From NCBI GenBank assembly GCA_013397795.1, contig VZTJ01000078.1:248428-312427 (forward strand): 64,000 nucleotides of DNA. Reading direction: 5' to 3'. A program made the position numbers and the translations under genes. This DNA is from Orthonyx spaldingii. Lineage: Eukaryota; Chordata; Aves; Passeriformes; Orthonychidae. The notes below the pieces were generated by a model. It was not told the origin of the DNA and searched no databases. It was given only the letters and a program-made list of their open reading frames with translations. This document shows, piece after piece, positions 13,836-27,198 of this stretch. Numbering within the stretch: position 1 is the first letter of the stretch; every line of letters starts with the position of its first letter.

Positions 13836-13872
13836 ATGCTTTTCTTGTTGGTTTTTTTTTTTGATATTTTAG
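13836..13872 (+). other. AFF2: Splice acceptor of AFF2 exon 3
   Basis: A long T-rich tract containing a 12-base T run precedes GATATTTTAG, with AG at 13871-13872. It sets the start of exon 3 at ACT (Thr), giving the family's LFGEPYK-TNKGDALANRVQ junction in frame. Confidence 0.93.
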
Positions 13873-14763
13873 ACTAATAAAGGTGACGCCCTTGCAAACC
13901 GTGTCCAGAACACATTGGGAAATTATGATGAGATGAAGGATCTGTTAACCAACCACTCCAACCAGAGCCACCTTGTAGGAATCCCAAAGAACTCTGTCCC
14001 ACAGACACCAATTGACAAAAATGAACAGAACTTTTTCCCAGAACCAAGAAACAGGTTGATCCCATCTCATCAGATCAGTGGCAACTCATCAGCATCAATG
14101 CCTCCGCCTTCTTCATTGTCATCTAATTCTACTTTGCTACACAGCCACCAGAGCAGCAGGAAGTCGAGGACAGACTGGTCACGTGGTGGTCACAACTCCA
14201 GTGGGGCCCAGCCAAGCCAGTCCAGTGGTCAGCAGAGTCGGACAAAGCACAGCTCTTCTCATGACCAGTCACAGGGCAGGTATGAAGATCTCTATAACTG
14301 CCAGAGTGAGCAGCATAAAAGTGGGGGAACTGAGGAAGCAAATCCTATGGCAACATCTTCACATTCGAGGAGGCACACTCATGCAAAGTCAGCACCTGGA
14401 GAGCACACTTATAAAGAAAACAGTCATTCGAAGTCACCTACAGAGCTTGAATTTGTAGGCCATGGTCCTGGATCTCCACTTCCTTCCACTTCTTTGCTAA
14501 CTGCAAACAACGGTCTTTCGACTCAGAACTTCCCACCAGGACTTCACTGTAAGAACAGCATGGTCCAGCAAAAGCCTACAGCTTATGTCAGGCCTATGGA
14601 CGGTCAGGACCAGGTACCCAATGACTCACCTGAACTGAAACCCCCAATAGAAATTGAGAGTGGATATGGAAATCAGTCCTTTGGAACACTGCTGGAAGGA
14701 AAAGTGAACACACCTAGTTCGAAGAACAAAGTACCAAAGCTCAACATTCCTCCTGTTAGTGAA
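13873..14763 (+). CDS. AFF2: AFF2 (FMR2) exon 3, large N-terminal exon
   Basis: This 891-bp exon encodes 297 residues in phase 0 at both ends. Residues 1-45 or so (TNKGDALANRVQNTLGNYDE, then MKDLLTNHSNQ and HLVGIPKNSVPQ) are nearly identical to what I know of mammalian AFF2 and belong to the AF4/FMR2 N-terminal homology domain; NYDEMKDLL recurs in the paralogues. The middle (about residues 60-200) is low-complexity and rich in Ser, His, Gln and Asn, and is presumably disordered. Two conserved islands follow: NFPPGL near residues 219-224, and PTAYVRPMDGQDQ at residues 235-247. A conserved SFGTLLEGK-type segment lies near the end. The protein is a nuclear scaffold of a P-TEFb-containing elongation complex; the transactivation and C-terminal domains must lie in exons outside the window. 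The donor is GAA|GTAAGT. An in-frame extension to the stop at 14797-14799 is intronic. Confidence 0.97.
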
Positions 14764-14769
14764 GTAAGT
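14764..14769 (+). other. AFF2: Splice donor of AFF2 exon 3
   Basis: GTAAGT directly follows GAA and is a consensus donor. The frame is complete at the junction. Reading through would add 11 residues before a TGA at 14797. Confidence 0.93.
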
Positions 14770-15224
14770 GATTTAAAATATCTCTCTAGTACTGCTTGAG
14801 TATTACAGTCACTGATTATTTTTCTCTGGAAATATGCAGTTGCATTTCCTGGAATTAGAGTGTAAAATTTTCCTTCTTCCAGAATGTGCATGACTTCTTT
14901 GGGCAGTTTGTTGTGATAGTCCCAGTAGCAATATTTAATGTAGTTTTTAAAGTTTGGAATACTAACATTTCTTCTTTATGATTAATATTAAAAGGCTAGA
15001 TCTATGTTGAGTGTAATATATGTATACCAGCTATACTGATTCTGGACAGGGAACTCTAATATCTCAGTTCATCTGCAATTTTCAATCTTGAATTCTCAGT
15101 TAGGAGGTAGTTTGATAGACAGATTGCTGTTTTAAACTCTAAGGGAAAATGGCAGTGTTCAAATTTCAGTGGTACTAAACAGTCCTGCCAGTAAAGAGTT
15201 TATTTGCAGGGTTTGCTAAAGTCC

Positions 15225-15237
15225 TTTTTTTTTTTTT
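15225..15237. repeat. Poly(T) homopolymer
   Basis: A run of 13 T followed by CTTTTTATT. It is a simple repeat with no associated element recognised. Confidence 0.9.
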
Positions 15238-16246
15238 CTTTTTATTGGAATTAATGTGACTTAAGTTGTGAATAATTCTTATGAAAATGTGTCCCATTGA
15301 AGCTTTTATGCATTTTGAAGAGCACTTAATACTGGGATTCAGTCCCAGTCTCTGCAACCAACAGTTTAAGCTGTTGAATTTTGTATTGCTGGTCAGTACA
15401 GTAGTCCTGTGAGGAACATTTTAGTTGGTTCATACTCATGTCCATTCCAAGCACAAATGTATAATAAGGATATGGATTGAACTATTTATACTCTGTATAT
15501 TTTTTCTCTTACTCTGAGTTTCTCTTAAACCAGTAACCTTTGCAAGGTGGGGGTACAGTGTATATATGAGCAGAATTGCAAGATGGGTTTTTCATAGCTT
15601 TCTGTTTTCCCAAAAATATTTCCCTGCTTGGTAATATTTTTATCCTAGGAATGAGGAGCAATGCATTCTTAAACCACTTTATTGCAAGAGGTCAGCTTTT
15701 TCTATTGGAATAATTGTTTCAAGCCAATAATTTGTTTGACTATTTAAAAAGTTGATGTTATTTATTAACATTCCAGGCAGCAACAAAGACTGATGTGTTT
15801 TGCAGTAGAGCTTGGAATAATTTTCTGGGAACTGCATCTGAAAACAGTAAAAGGCCTATTTATATCAAGCGGAAGCTGAGGGTTGCTTGCAGATGGTGTT
15901 TTATTAGAAAATGTATTTGTTAATAAACGTAGCTTTCTGCAAGATTACTTTACAGATGTTTCTGTTTATTTTTACCTTGGGTTAAAAATCTGCTGGTGTA
16001 GATGACTTCAGAGTCTGCTGTGATTTGTCACTAGCATTGTTTGGCAAGCAAATAGTTGCATGCAAAGGAAATAATGATGTTGCAAAAGCAAATACTTTTT
16101 TTTGCTCTTGCCATCTATTAATGCTCTGAGTCAATAGAGGCACTTTGAAGTGCAGCATTAATGTGAAGTATTTTTGGAAATAAAATGTACCTTTTGCAAT
16201 TTGTGTCAACTATTAAGAATGCATTTTTAATTTCTTTAATTTTTGA

Positions 16247-16311
16247 GTGAAATCCTGGCACTATGAAATCGACTGAATTGTTAGCAATGTTGTTTGGGTG
16301 CAGGATTTCAC
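16247..16311. repeat. Inverted repeat / potential hairpin
   Basis: The left arm GTGAAATCCTGGCAC (16247-16261) pairs with the right arm GTGCAGGATTTCAC (16298-16311). Together they give 14 base pairs with one bulged G and a 36-nt loop. The loop holds a further small ATTG/CAAT pairing. Homology does not continue outside the arms. It could fold as an RNA hairpin in the AFF2 pre-mRNA or be a small terminal-inverted-repeat relic. The stem is short for a microRNA precursor. Confidence 0.7.
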
Positions 16312-19286
16312 CCACACTGTTCTTGCATAGCTCTAGGAACCTCTGATGTGAACTGTTGATTTTGGAAAGATTCCTAGTTGCAAAGGTGAAAAATTGCATT
16401 ATCAGCTTGTTGCTACTTTAGTTTATATCCTGTATAGTGAAAAGTATAGGTGTATAATTAATTTCATTTATATTCAGATAAATAGTAAACTCTAGGCAAT
16501 TTAGAAATTAACGTAGATAATAATCTTAAAGCAGTCTACATTTTGAGAGTGAATAATAATTTGAAGAGGGAAAGAAAAGCCAAAGCTGTAACAAAATAAC
16601 TTCGCATTCTGAGACAGAGCACAGGACAATAGCCAGACTGATGGATCTTTTACAGGCAAATCTCATCCTGGGTTTGGAGGGCTGGATTTTTTTCGCCTAT
16701 GTCAGGACTGTGAACTTTGGCCCTCTGTGTTTTTCCACACATGTGTATCCTGAATTTGATTTACCTTGCGTTGACCTATAAAACTCCTTCCAATCCAACA
16801 TTATAGATAACTGGTTTAGTTTAAGCTTAATCAGAACTGACAGTGCACACCTGTGAAACCTATAACCTTTTCAGAACGACTGCAGTGAGTGGCTCTGTTG
16901 TAATCTTTATACAGTTGATGTGGAGGCTTATGATCCTTTGATGGTGCTCATCAATTTATGAACCTTCCCAAGCCACCTCAAGCCATAGTGATCTGCTTGA
17001 AACAATTTTGCTCCTACTCCACAGATTTCTATCTTAACACTGTTCCAGGTGCTGGTGGTGATCTTCTTCAAGCTAGCAGTAGGAGAGCTACTTTTTTGGG
17101 GGCATTCCTCCATTATTTGTTCTGTAGTTTTCCTGCATATCGCAGTCTATTTTTTCAAGTTGCTGAGCAGATTGATAGAGATTGCACACCAAAAGGTTTT
17201 TAGTGATTCTCTCAAAACTTCGCTTGTTCTTAAGATGAGGAATTCTGTAAAGAAATAAAATTCCTAGGTGATGGTCCTGCAATAATGGCACCCATTAGGG
17301 CATGCAATATTGGAAAAGAAAAAGACAGTTCTTGCTATCTTATGGAGAGAGAGGGGAATAAGTAACCAAATATTTGAACAAGCAGATTTAAAAGAAGCGC
17401 TCAGACTGATGTGGAAATATGGTGTCATTTATCATGGCTTAATGGAATAGGATGTTGAGTGCCCTGGAAGCATTCTGCCATGTGTAAGGAAGTGATCAAT
17501 TTTATAACATAATTTGTGTCACTTGAGGTGTTGCTCTGAGAATCTTTGCTCATTTGCTGGGCCCAATTCTGCCATCAGAGGTGCCCATCCATCCTTCAGC
17601 TCCTCTGGAGCAGACAGCGTTGTTAATGCCTCGCTGCTGACGTGTCTCTGCTGGGCGATGGATCATGGGTTAGTCATTTCTGAGGTTGTAGAGATTCACA
17701 GTAAGCTCACACAGACTCACCAGATTGGGTCAGGAGGTAGATTTAGCAACTCTTATACACCTGTGGACTAATCCTTGCCTCTCATTGGGTGCTGTTGTGT
17801 GATTTCCAGGCCTTGGCTCACCCACACACAGTTAGTTCAGACCTGACTGCTCCATGAGTGACCATTTCTGGTAGAGAAATAGAAGTAGCAGAGCCTCTGT
17901 AGGCTTTTAATTGTTTCTTTGTGATTTTGTGATCCTATTGGTTTCTTTTACTTTTTTGCTTTGTTTTTCATATCAATGTTGTTTTCTAAGTGTGAAGGTA
18001 AAACATTTTATGGTTTAGTGCCTTGAGCAAAATCCAATGTAACCAGTAGTGCCCAGGCCTGGCAGCCCCTGAGGTTCACAAGCTGTGGAGCAAATATTTT
18101 TGAACTATTTTTGGCCATAGGGCCATCGTGTAAGTTCCTGGGGCACATGCAGAAATGCACCAGATCTCATGACAGAATTGATAGCAATGGCCTTGGAGCT
18201 AAAACTGGGAGAGAAAATGAGAGCCTCAAGCTGTAAATGTTATTTCCTGTTCCTTTCCTATTAACTCCCATCTTTTCTGTATGTATTTACATGCATACTT
18301 ATATACACACACATATATATTAATTTTGAGCTTGCATTTAACATTTGATAAATTGTGGCAAGCCTGGAATATCGCAAAGACCTTTTGTATTATGCAGAAT
18401 TCCACCTACTTAAATCCTGTGATGGCAGGTGATTGTTACTTACCACTCAAAGAGAACTGCATAGTTAAATCCTATGAATTTCTTCAAAAAAGTAGATGTT
18501 AGAGACCACAATAACAGCTGATCCTCTCTCTGCTGCTTTAAAATCCAGAATCTTGATACATGTGTGTATATTTAAACCTCTAGGAATCAGATGCTTACAA
18601 ATTATTTCAAATTGACTAACGCAGCAGGTGACAGCTGAAAGAAAGCCTGTACTTTTCAGATTGGGCTCAAAGACAAATTACTGAGATCACTGAGTAAAGC
18701 ACAGGGTTTTAAGGTCTGTGGGGACATCAGAAGATGCGTTCCGGGAAAACCTTATGCCCAGTCCCCCAGAACAGGACATGGATTTCCAATAAATGTTTAG
18801 GGATGGAGAATCAAAAGCCATTGAGGTAATTTTTGATTCTCAAGGCAGAGTTTTTAAATCTCACTGCAGAATTGGCCTCATGTTCCTGCAAAGTAGCAAA
18901 TGCTCATGCACGAAAATTTCCCAAAAATACAAAGCTAGGAACAAATCCAAAAGGCCTACGACATCTATGTCACCACCCACTTAAGGAATAAAAAATGGAG
19001 AACTTCTATTTTCGCTTTACTTCTAGGAAAATATTTTGACGGATTCAGTATACTGCAAAGTGATAAGCTTCTGTTACGTGTTTCAAATCATTCTGTTATC
19101 GCTGCACGTATTGATTTGCTTAGTGCTTTCTGAGCTAGCTGTAAAAAAGGCTGTTCTCCTTCTGCATTAAAGAGCAACAAAAATTGACAGGTAGATAACC
19201 ATATTGATTGAACCTAAATAGTAAATGCAAGAGGCTTATATATGACTTATAAAACTCTTTATAGGAACCAAAGCCAGCATAATATC

Positions 19287-19300
19287 TTTTTTTTTTTTTT
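19287..19300. repeat. Poly(T) homopolymer
   Basis: A run of 14 T followed by AATTAAAT. It is a simple repeat. Confidence 0.9.
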
Positions 19301-22300
19301 AATTAAATAGAAAGTAGATGCCTTTAACCAGCTCCACCCCTTTTTGATATACATGCTACTCTAGTTGCCAACTGTAGTACATTACCATAGTTCTGGGCAA
19401 ATCACTTTTTTCAAATGCCAGCTTTAGCTGTCCCCCAGACTTTGAGCTTGGAAGAATGGACTGAATCATGCATTAAGATGAAATCCGTTTGCTTGGTTCA
19501 TATTTCAAAAGTCTGAGGCCAAAAACAAACCCGAAGAGCAGTATTTCTTGCAGTATTAGAGGTTACAGCCATATGTTTTTAATTTGTAAATACTGTGAGA
19601 AGTAATGTTCTTATGATACTTCTAAATGAAGACCATATGACACCACTCTACTGCAGATCTCTTACTGTGGCCTTTTGAAGGCTACTGTCCAATGGCCTGG
19701 ACAATGGCTAGCAAAGGTGTGTTGCAGGGATAGCAACAGCTTGTCTATTTTAAATCAAACATAAATAAGCATATTTAGGGCCTGATTTTGAACCACTGTG
19801 ACCAATGGGAAGTTTGCATTTCAGAACAGGACACTTAAAGTCCACACGCTTGAGTAGGTGTGGCTAAAAGAACTGACCGTGTGTGTTTGGTTTGGGGAAA
19901 GAAGGGTTAAGGTTGCTTCTTTCCCGCTGTGCATTCGTTAATGAGCTTTTGTTTTGTAAGCTACTCCTAATTTTGACTTGTTTTGAGGAAGAAAAAAAAG
20001 TCTGAGTGAAGTTAGAGTTAACTCTGTGAAGAGTCAGATCCGTGGTGTCTCGAAGAGTGATTTATTTTTTTTTTAAAACCTTTTTGAAATTCCCAGTGCC
20101 AGAGTAATTGCTTGTCTCATTTGGTGTCTTATGAAATGCCACAAAGTAAAATGACCTCAAAGGGAGAGCAGTAGAAGAATTTGTTTGGCTTGAGCAAAAC
20201 TGTGAAGGCATCGTTCAACAGCTGCAGGGGGACTGTAGGGTGTATTCATAACTTTGACAATAAATTTGGTGTATGGTCATGGAAAAGTCACTTATAAGGA
20301 AAATATCACAAGCTGTGTAAAACTAGCATTAAGTTCTGTGTTACCTTAATGTTGACTGATAAAGTACTTTTTGAATAATAACCAGGAGCTGAGCTGGTAG
20401 AGCTAATTTTTCAACACCTTATATCCGTCTATCTGGCATGCAGATGCATAAGGAAGGATGTTCTTGGATCTTGGTAGTCTGCTTAGTTGTCAGCTAACAA
20501 GGGCATTCTTTTAGGACCAGCCTAGCAGGTGGAATGAAGTTAAAGTCTTTGCACTATTTTTTAATACTTTTCTGGAACATAACCTGCTTTAATAAAAATA
20601 TTCTCTGTGAACAGTGAAATAAGCAATGCTCGTGTAAGAAGAGACAGGAAAATGCCATTTTCATGTATTTGAATGTTTCATGATGTGTGTTTTCACTCTG
20701 GGCTGTGATCTGCCCTCGAGTGAACAGCATGCGTGCTTCTTTCTGAGAACAGGATGGGCAGATATTCAGGTATCAGCATTTGGCCTTCTGTACTACAATG
20801 AACGGCCATTTGTAAACTTTACCATCACCTATGTTAAATTTTATTTTATCTGATGCAACCTCTAAAGTAACATACAGCTATTTTGAAAAAACCTACCTAC
20901 ATATTCACTGCTCATTCCTGTCATAACTTTCAGATATTTTTTTCCACAATCCTTATTTTTTGTAGAAACGCTACGGTTTTAAATAGTCTGAGAACATAGA
21001 AGTCACGTGTTTTTTCAAGTGCAGGCAGGAGAGTGTGCACACATTTCTGCATGGGCAGTGACAACTGTTGTGAATCATCACGGGGACTGAACCTGGGGCT
21101 TCTCAGGACGGCCTCTGCTGTTTGAACGAGAGCAGGGACTCTTCCTAGAAGCTATAATTTAGTTTCTCCCAGTGCCGCTCTTTTAGTGACTATGATGAAA
21201 ACCTTGCATCCAACACACACCTGTTAAATGTATAAAAAGAAGCATAAAGAAAATCAGTGGGTGTACATGCAGGCTTGGAGGAGAAGGTTCTAATCCTGAT
21301 GAAAATTGTAGTCAAGGAGAAAATTAGACTGTTGTATCTGGTAGGCGTAGATCAGTAAGGAACAACTGGAATGCTCTCTTGCAAATGCCAGGAATCTGGA
21401 CAGCTGAATGGTGCAGAATGTGATTGGGTATTGTAGACAGAGTAGGAAATCAAACATAGAACACTTCAGATGTTACATGAGCAGTTGAGACAGAAATACA
21501 GTTAGCGAAAGGTAAAGGAGGAGGGACAGCACCATATATTAGAAGCTGAATGAAGATTTACAGAGAATATTGCAACAGGTAAAATAAGACCTAGGGAAAG
21601 AATGAGAAGAAAAGATTGCTTAGACAACAGAGGTGAGGACACAAAGGAGATGCAGGTGTGATGTGAACATACAGTGCATTCTGCTTTGGCTTTCGGTAGG
21701 AACATGCTGACCGTAGAGCAGAGGATGAACAGTGGGTGTAAGCACAGGGAAACTGAACTCACCATATGGGAAGGAGGAACTACAGTACTCAGGTGTGGTC
21801 ACCTTTCTGATGAAGATCACAAGAACAGAAGTGCTTAACTGCTCTTAAGCTGATCAGACTCCATCTCATGAAAAGCTGGATTGATACTCAGGTCACTGCC
21901 CGTGGTCCCAGGCAGCCTCTCCTGCTCTGTCCCCTGCCTTCTCACGGGTGAGAGGTGCTTACTCGCATGCACACCTCAGGGTGTGTTCTGTCCTTTAGTT
22001 TGTTGACATGCAGAATTACACTTGGATTTTAAACCATTGCAGCAACACAACACAAATCATATTTATAACATACTTTCAAAATGTGAAAATCAGAGGGGGT
22101 CTTATATGAGCATTTCTGATGTTATGGCCAGAGCCACCCCACTATAAGCTGTAGTGTCTGATTCAAGTATGGAAAAGCATTTAGGAGCTGCAAGTGAAAA
22201 CATCATATGGGAATACTTTAATAAAAAAAAAAACCACAGTGAAAGAAAGTTGAACATATAACTTGGCAATGCTCCATGAACTGCAGATATAGGTTAAAGT

Positions 22301-25300
22301 TATTTAGTTGGCAGGCGATTGCTGGTGTATTAGCAGTGTTGGGGAAAAAATCTAATTTCTGTATTTTGGCTTGTGCAGTAAAGAAATTCCTCCCACATAA
22401 ATATGTTCATTTCACCTTCTGGGAAGTAAAGAAAGAAAACTGTAGCTGCAGTCTGTTATTTAATCTTCCTGAAATTAGCATTTGGTGCTCAGGAAGATTG
22501 AAAGATTTAACACCAATGCCTTCCTCAAAAGAAAGAAATGACACACCACATATGCTTTAGCACTGGTTAGACTGTTAAATGGAATTAATCAAAATCCATG
22601 TTAAAATATTTCCATGTGTTAATTAGCAACAGTTTGGAACATTAAAATACATATTGGCTTGGGAATAAATTAGTGAAGAAATATCAGATTGAGTTTGTGG
22701 GTTTTTAATTGCAACATAATATACTGTGTGTTTTAGAAAGGTAAATGTAAATACACTCCTCTGAAATGCTGTGGCAATGTGCATTTAAAAATTGGGCAAT
22801 AAACCAATCTAAAACAGGCTTTTGTTATGGCAGAGAGAGCGATACCATTTCCCATTTTAAAAGAAACATTGGATTGTTCCCTCATATAATAAAGTGAGAG
22901 AAAACCAGTGTAAAAATTCTGAGAGTTTCATCTCAGGCCAAAGGAAGTTTTAAAATCTCTCCTTTGAAAATCAGTGTGATGTAGCAACCACCAACACCAG
23001 GTCTCCTGTTGTGAGTAGAAGAATTCACTTCTGCCTTTCTCCTCCTGCTGGGTCATTGCAAAGTTTGTTTTTCATTCTCTCATGAGTCTTAAGAGCAGTA
23101 AAATAGCATAAATTTAAGTAAGTATGTAAATGGACCAAACAGTATTCATACTATTAAATTAGTACACAAGGCAGGTAGAGATACCTATGGTAGCACTATA
23201 GATACCAAACTCCTAACTAAGGATAAGAGGTCATAGTTGGCCCATAGAGCATCCATTTCTCTTCCTAGGGAGGGAATGACTGTTCTTTTACATGACAAAA
23301 AGAGCATATAGGAACCACCTGCAAGAGGTTTCTTGGAGTTGCATTTTAGGTTTGATTGCCCACGATCAGATTAGCAGGGATGATTTTGTATGCATTCAGT
23401 GCAGGAAAGTTAGAAAAGATAGGTGTTGATTTTAATTTTTTCTGTGGGTGCTGCTCAATGAGCTATTTGTCCTGTAACACTGAGCTTAAAGAAAAGGTGT
23501 GGGGAGCTGAGGGAGGAAGAGGCAAGATAAGTACAGATCCAGTCACTTTCCAGGCTAATGAGCCTATTTTTGCTTGGATTCGCAAAGAACTCTGAGAGAA
23601 GTCAGTGATCATAGGTCTAAGCCTCTATCCCCAATAATACTGCTAATTAATACTGCCAGTCTAAACATAATTCAGTTGATACATGCTGTTTTCCCTTGCA
23701 CACGTCCTCAGAATAATTTCCCATTGTTATATCCCCCAGATGTGTAAACTCAGTAGGTTATAATTCACTGAACTGCAAGCTGTGACGCTTAAATCCACAA
23801 GACAAGCTGGCAATTATTTCTGCTGTTTGTAAATACCCAGGCATCCATTTACATTTGCCATTATTTTAAATATAAATATTGAGATAATTCTTTCTTAAAT
23901 ATGTTAAAACACTAATATATACTTTGTGAACTTAGAAAATCATAGGGATCCGGAGGTGTCTTGGGGGAGTCAGGATTTGGATTTTATTACTAAGAGTTCA
24001 CCCTTGAATGAAGGCTTCACATCCTGATTAGTAACTTTAATTCAGTTTAATCCTTTTTGATGTCAAGAAACCCTAACTTTCATGTCATCAGAAACTAGAA
24101 ACTTCCCCCAAAAATATAATTTGTACTAGCATATGCTACTTACACTTGAATATGGTTAATTTTGAACCTCTCTTTGCAGCCAGGAGTAGCTTTCTTAAGC
24201 GGCTTCCTTGTGAAGTAAAATTTCACAGTTTATTTTGCATTGGAATAAAGAGAGATTGTAACATCTTTTCTTCGTGCCAACATATGCAGTTACACATTGA
24301 CATGAAATATGACACAAATTTAGCTAGGGAACTACTAAAAAGGGTACTTTTTATTCAAAACAATTACCCTAGCAACCACATCATTTGCTCCACAATCCCG
24401 TGATCACAAAGGTCACCACTTAACGTGGGTTTATGGTGAGCACCACGCACTGTGGTGTCATGGACCACAAATGGTTTGCAGATCCAAAGGCTGGAAATCA
24501 GGGATTTCAAGCTTTGCCACTATTTCTGAGAGCAAAATTTGACCATTAAAGTTTCCTGAGGTCTGTGGAGTGATGAGAAGCCAGTAAGGGGATATGCATT
24601 GCCTGTGCCAATGGCTGACATTTTTTCATTGTCATAAATTATTTCTTCCACTGCCAGATAGAAAATGACTGGGCAGAGTGGAATGGAAGCAGGGCTGCAT
24701 TCAGCAAGTTTCTGCATACTGAATACAAAGAAATACATCTAAATCCCACTAAATTTTACATACAAGTGCTATTGCTTTTTCCCCTCCATGTAGTGATAGA
24801 CTGGTTCTTGCCAGTTCCTTGACACATTAAATACCCAATTCACTGTGCTAAAGCTAAACAAAATAACCAGACTGACAAGCAGAGCCTTCTCTATGGGGTG
24901 TCGAGATGATGGTAAAATACAGCCAGGCTAGGCCTGTCCTGCCCTTTTGTGATGGTATTGCTGTGGGTAATCCCAAGAATTCCACATGAGGACTAAGGTT
25001 TTCTGATTTTGATTAGAAGCAGCAAAATTGGGCCATAAATGATAAGTCTGAATAAGACTTGTTTAGGACTGAAAGCAAGAGTATGATGTAGAGAATTATT
25101 GCTCTTCAGAGGAGAAGAAAAATTAAAATTTGCAAATGCTGTTTTCATAAACACGTTTTATTAAGATGTAACTGCACCTGCATTTCATCAAGAAAATTGT
25201 TTGCTGCAGTTTTTAATATACTTTGATATATTGAATAGATTTGATTAATTTTGATAATAATGTTTTTTCCTGCTTTTATTTGTATTCTACATGCTATAAG

Positions 25301-27171
25301 TCCCTAGTCCCAAGTATCAGATTTTGTGCAAGATGGCCTGTTTACTTATCATTTTCATCCCACTTTTTCAGAGCCAGTATTTTAGCTATAATGAAGACTT
25401 CAGATAAGCAACCAGATTTCAGATGTTAAATGATTTAACTAAATCAGGAATATCATATTATTATTGACTTTGTTTGGTTGCAAGAACCAGGTACTAGAAA
25501 GAAAAATACTGCCTTTCTGTTAGCATTTTAGTTTTTCTAAGGAGCACACTTTGGAAACAAATCTGAGCTTCCCCAGTTGCTGGTTTTTTGTTCTTTGAGG
25601 AGTGATCTCTAAATATGTGAACTAAAGTTCTTTGGGTTGAAAGGAAAACAAGAGAAGCTCTGCAGGGATGCCAGTAACGTGCTCCAGATGCTCTCTGGTG
25701 CTCAGGAGAAGTCACACTAGTGCTACACAGCCCCTTTTCTCTCTTGCTTTCCCCCAAGACACACACCCTGTGTTCTCTGGCTTCTTGGCACCAACTCTCT
25801 CCACAGATTGACTTCTGCTGTGCTGCACTTTGTACTGGTGGAGATGCAGCTTCATTCTCTGGCCCTGGGACAGGTAGTGAGTGACCTGGTATAAATTACC
25901 TGTCCTTGTAGCAGAGAAAGGGCACCTGACCTGTATAGCTTCCCTGTAAGAACCATAAACACCTGTAGCAGCAGGTGACAGGAATGGAGATGACACTACC
26001 TTTTCCTCACCCTGGGCTGCACTCTTCAACTCTTTGAGAAGGGAAAACTTCTCTAAATGCTAGAGGTAGCTTCTGTAACTAAGCACCTTAAGAGGGAACT
26101 GATCTTTACACCCAAGCATGGAAGATTTTCCATAACAAATCTTGGATGGGGTTTCAGAAGTGGGTGCTCAGAACAATTCTACATGTTCTTGGCTGCTCCA
26201 ATCACTTTAGTTTCTAGGGTGAGACAGATGACAGGTCACTGAAGGACAGAAGGGAACAGAGGCATGAACAGAGACAGCGATTTCACCTTTCATTAGCCAC
26301 GATAAATATATTTGTTCAAGAACAAATACCTGAAATAAGATGAGCAGTTCTGATGCTGAAGAAAAGGCTGTTTGTGTCAAATACATAGGAAATGCTGTTC
26401 CCAGATGAACCACTCTAAGTATTGCCCTTTAACAAAGCCAAGTTCACTTGAGATCCTGACTTTGGAAGGGCCTTGTATTTCATTTGTTTCCTTTTAGCTA
26501 ACATGGGGCACTGCATGGTGAGGAGAGATGTGATTGTGGGCACCTGTTTCTTCAAAGTATTGGAAGTAGAATTGACTTCTGCACTGTAGTAACTTGAGCT
26601 TTTGTGGACTTCATAGATGATTATTTTTCTGGCAGTGATTTCACCAATTTGTGTTCTCTGTGTGGGTGCGTATGTACAAATCCAAAATGATAGATAAGTA
26701 CATAGGTGAGTACTTAAATCTACATCCACACTTAAAATACAGCGGCTTGAAAGGCTTTTCCTGGTACAGTGCTGTGGTTTCACAATAGATCACACATGAG
26801 AAAAGTGGGAAGGAATTACAGATTTTGTTGCCTTGTCTCCTGTGACACAGACCTACATGGAGATCTCCACTTCATCTGGTTTCTGGTTTTGGCCCTGAAC
26901 AGACGAATATCACAGGCCCTAACAATTGTCATTTCTGGTCCTTCCACCAAAAATTAGACCCAAGGGAATCAGTTTTCAGCTGAATGTTCTCTGTTCTGTT
27001 CAATGCTTAAATTTACTGGCATTGCTTGTCTGTCTCTTGCTGAGTGGGATCATACAATTATTTCTTAAATTCTTCTTTGTTCCCACAACTGCTTTCCTAC
27101 TTAGTCCCTTTCCAAACAAAGTAAGATCCACTTTGCCCACAGTGTTGATGTCCCATGATTCTTGGGACTTG

Positions 27172-27198
27172 CTGTTTCCCCTGTTTCCCCTGTTTCCC
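27172..27198. repeat. Three-unit 9-bp minisatellite (CTGTTTCCC)
   Basis: CTGTTTCCC occurs three times in exact tandem. It lies in AFF2 intron 3 with no gene context. Confidence 0.9.

Larger units (their letters stand above)
7330..13872 (+). other. AFF2: AFF2 intron 2
   Basis: A 6,543-bp intron bounded by GTAAAT and a strong polypyrimidine acceptor ending AG at 13871-13872. It is AT-rich and lacks any recognisable transposon. Contents include an unidentified coding-like frame at 8083-8325, an AAT microsatellite at 11567-11582, and a stretch at about 13030-13140 rich in GAAA-type repeats that also has a TGAGTCA (AP-1-like) heptamer near 13108. None of these has independent support as a functional element. 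Confidence 0.85.

Noticed and set aside
14764..14799. The exon 3 frame continues open for 11 codons after the donor, starting Val-Ser as mammalian exon 4 does
   Set aside because: GTA AGT of the donor itself encodes Val-Ser, so the resemblance is a coincidence of the splice consensus. The rest does not match AFF2 and ends at a TGA.
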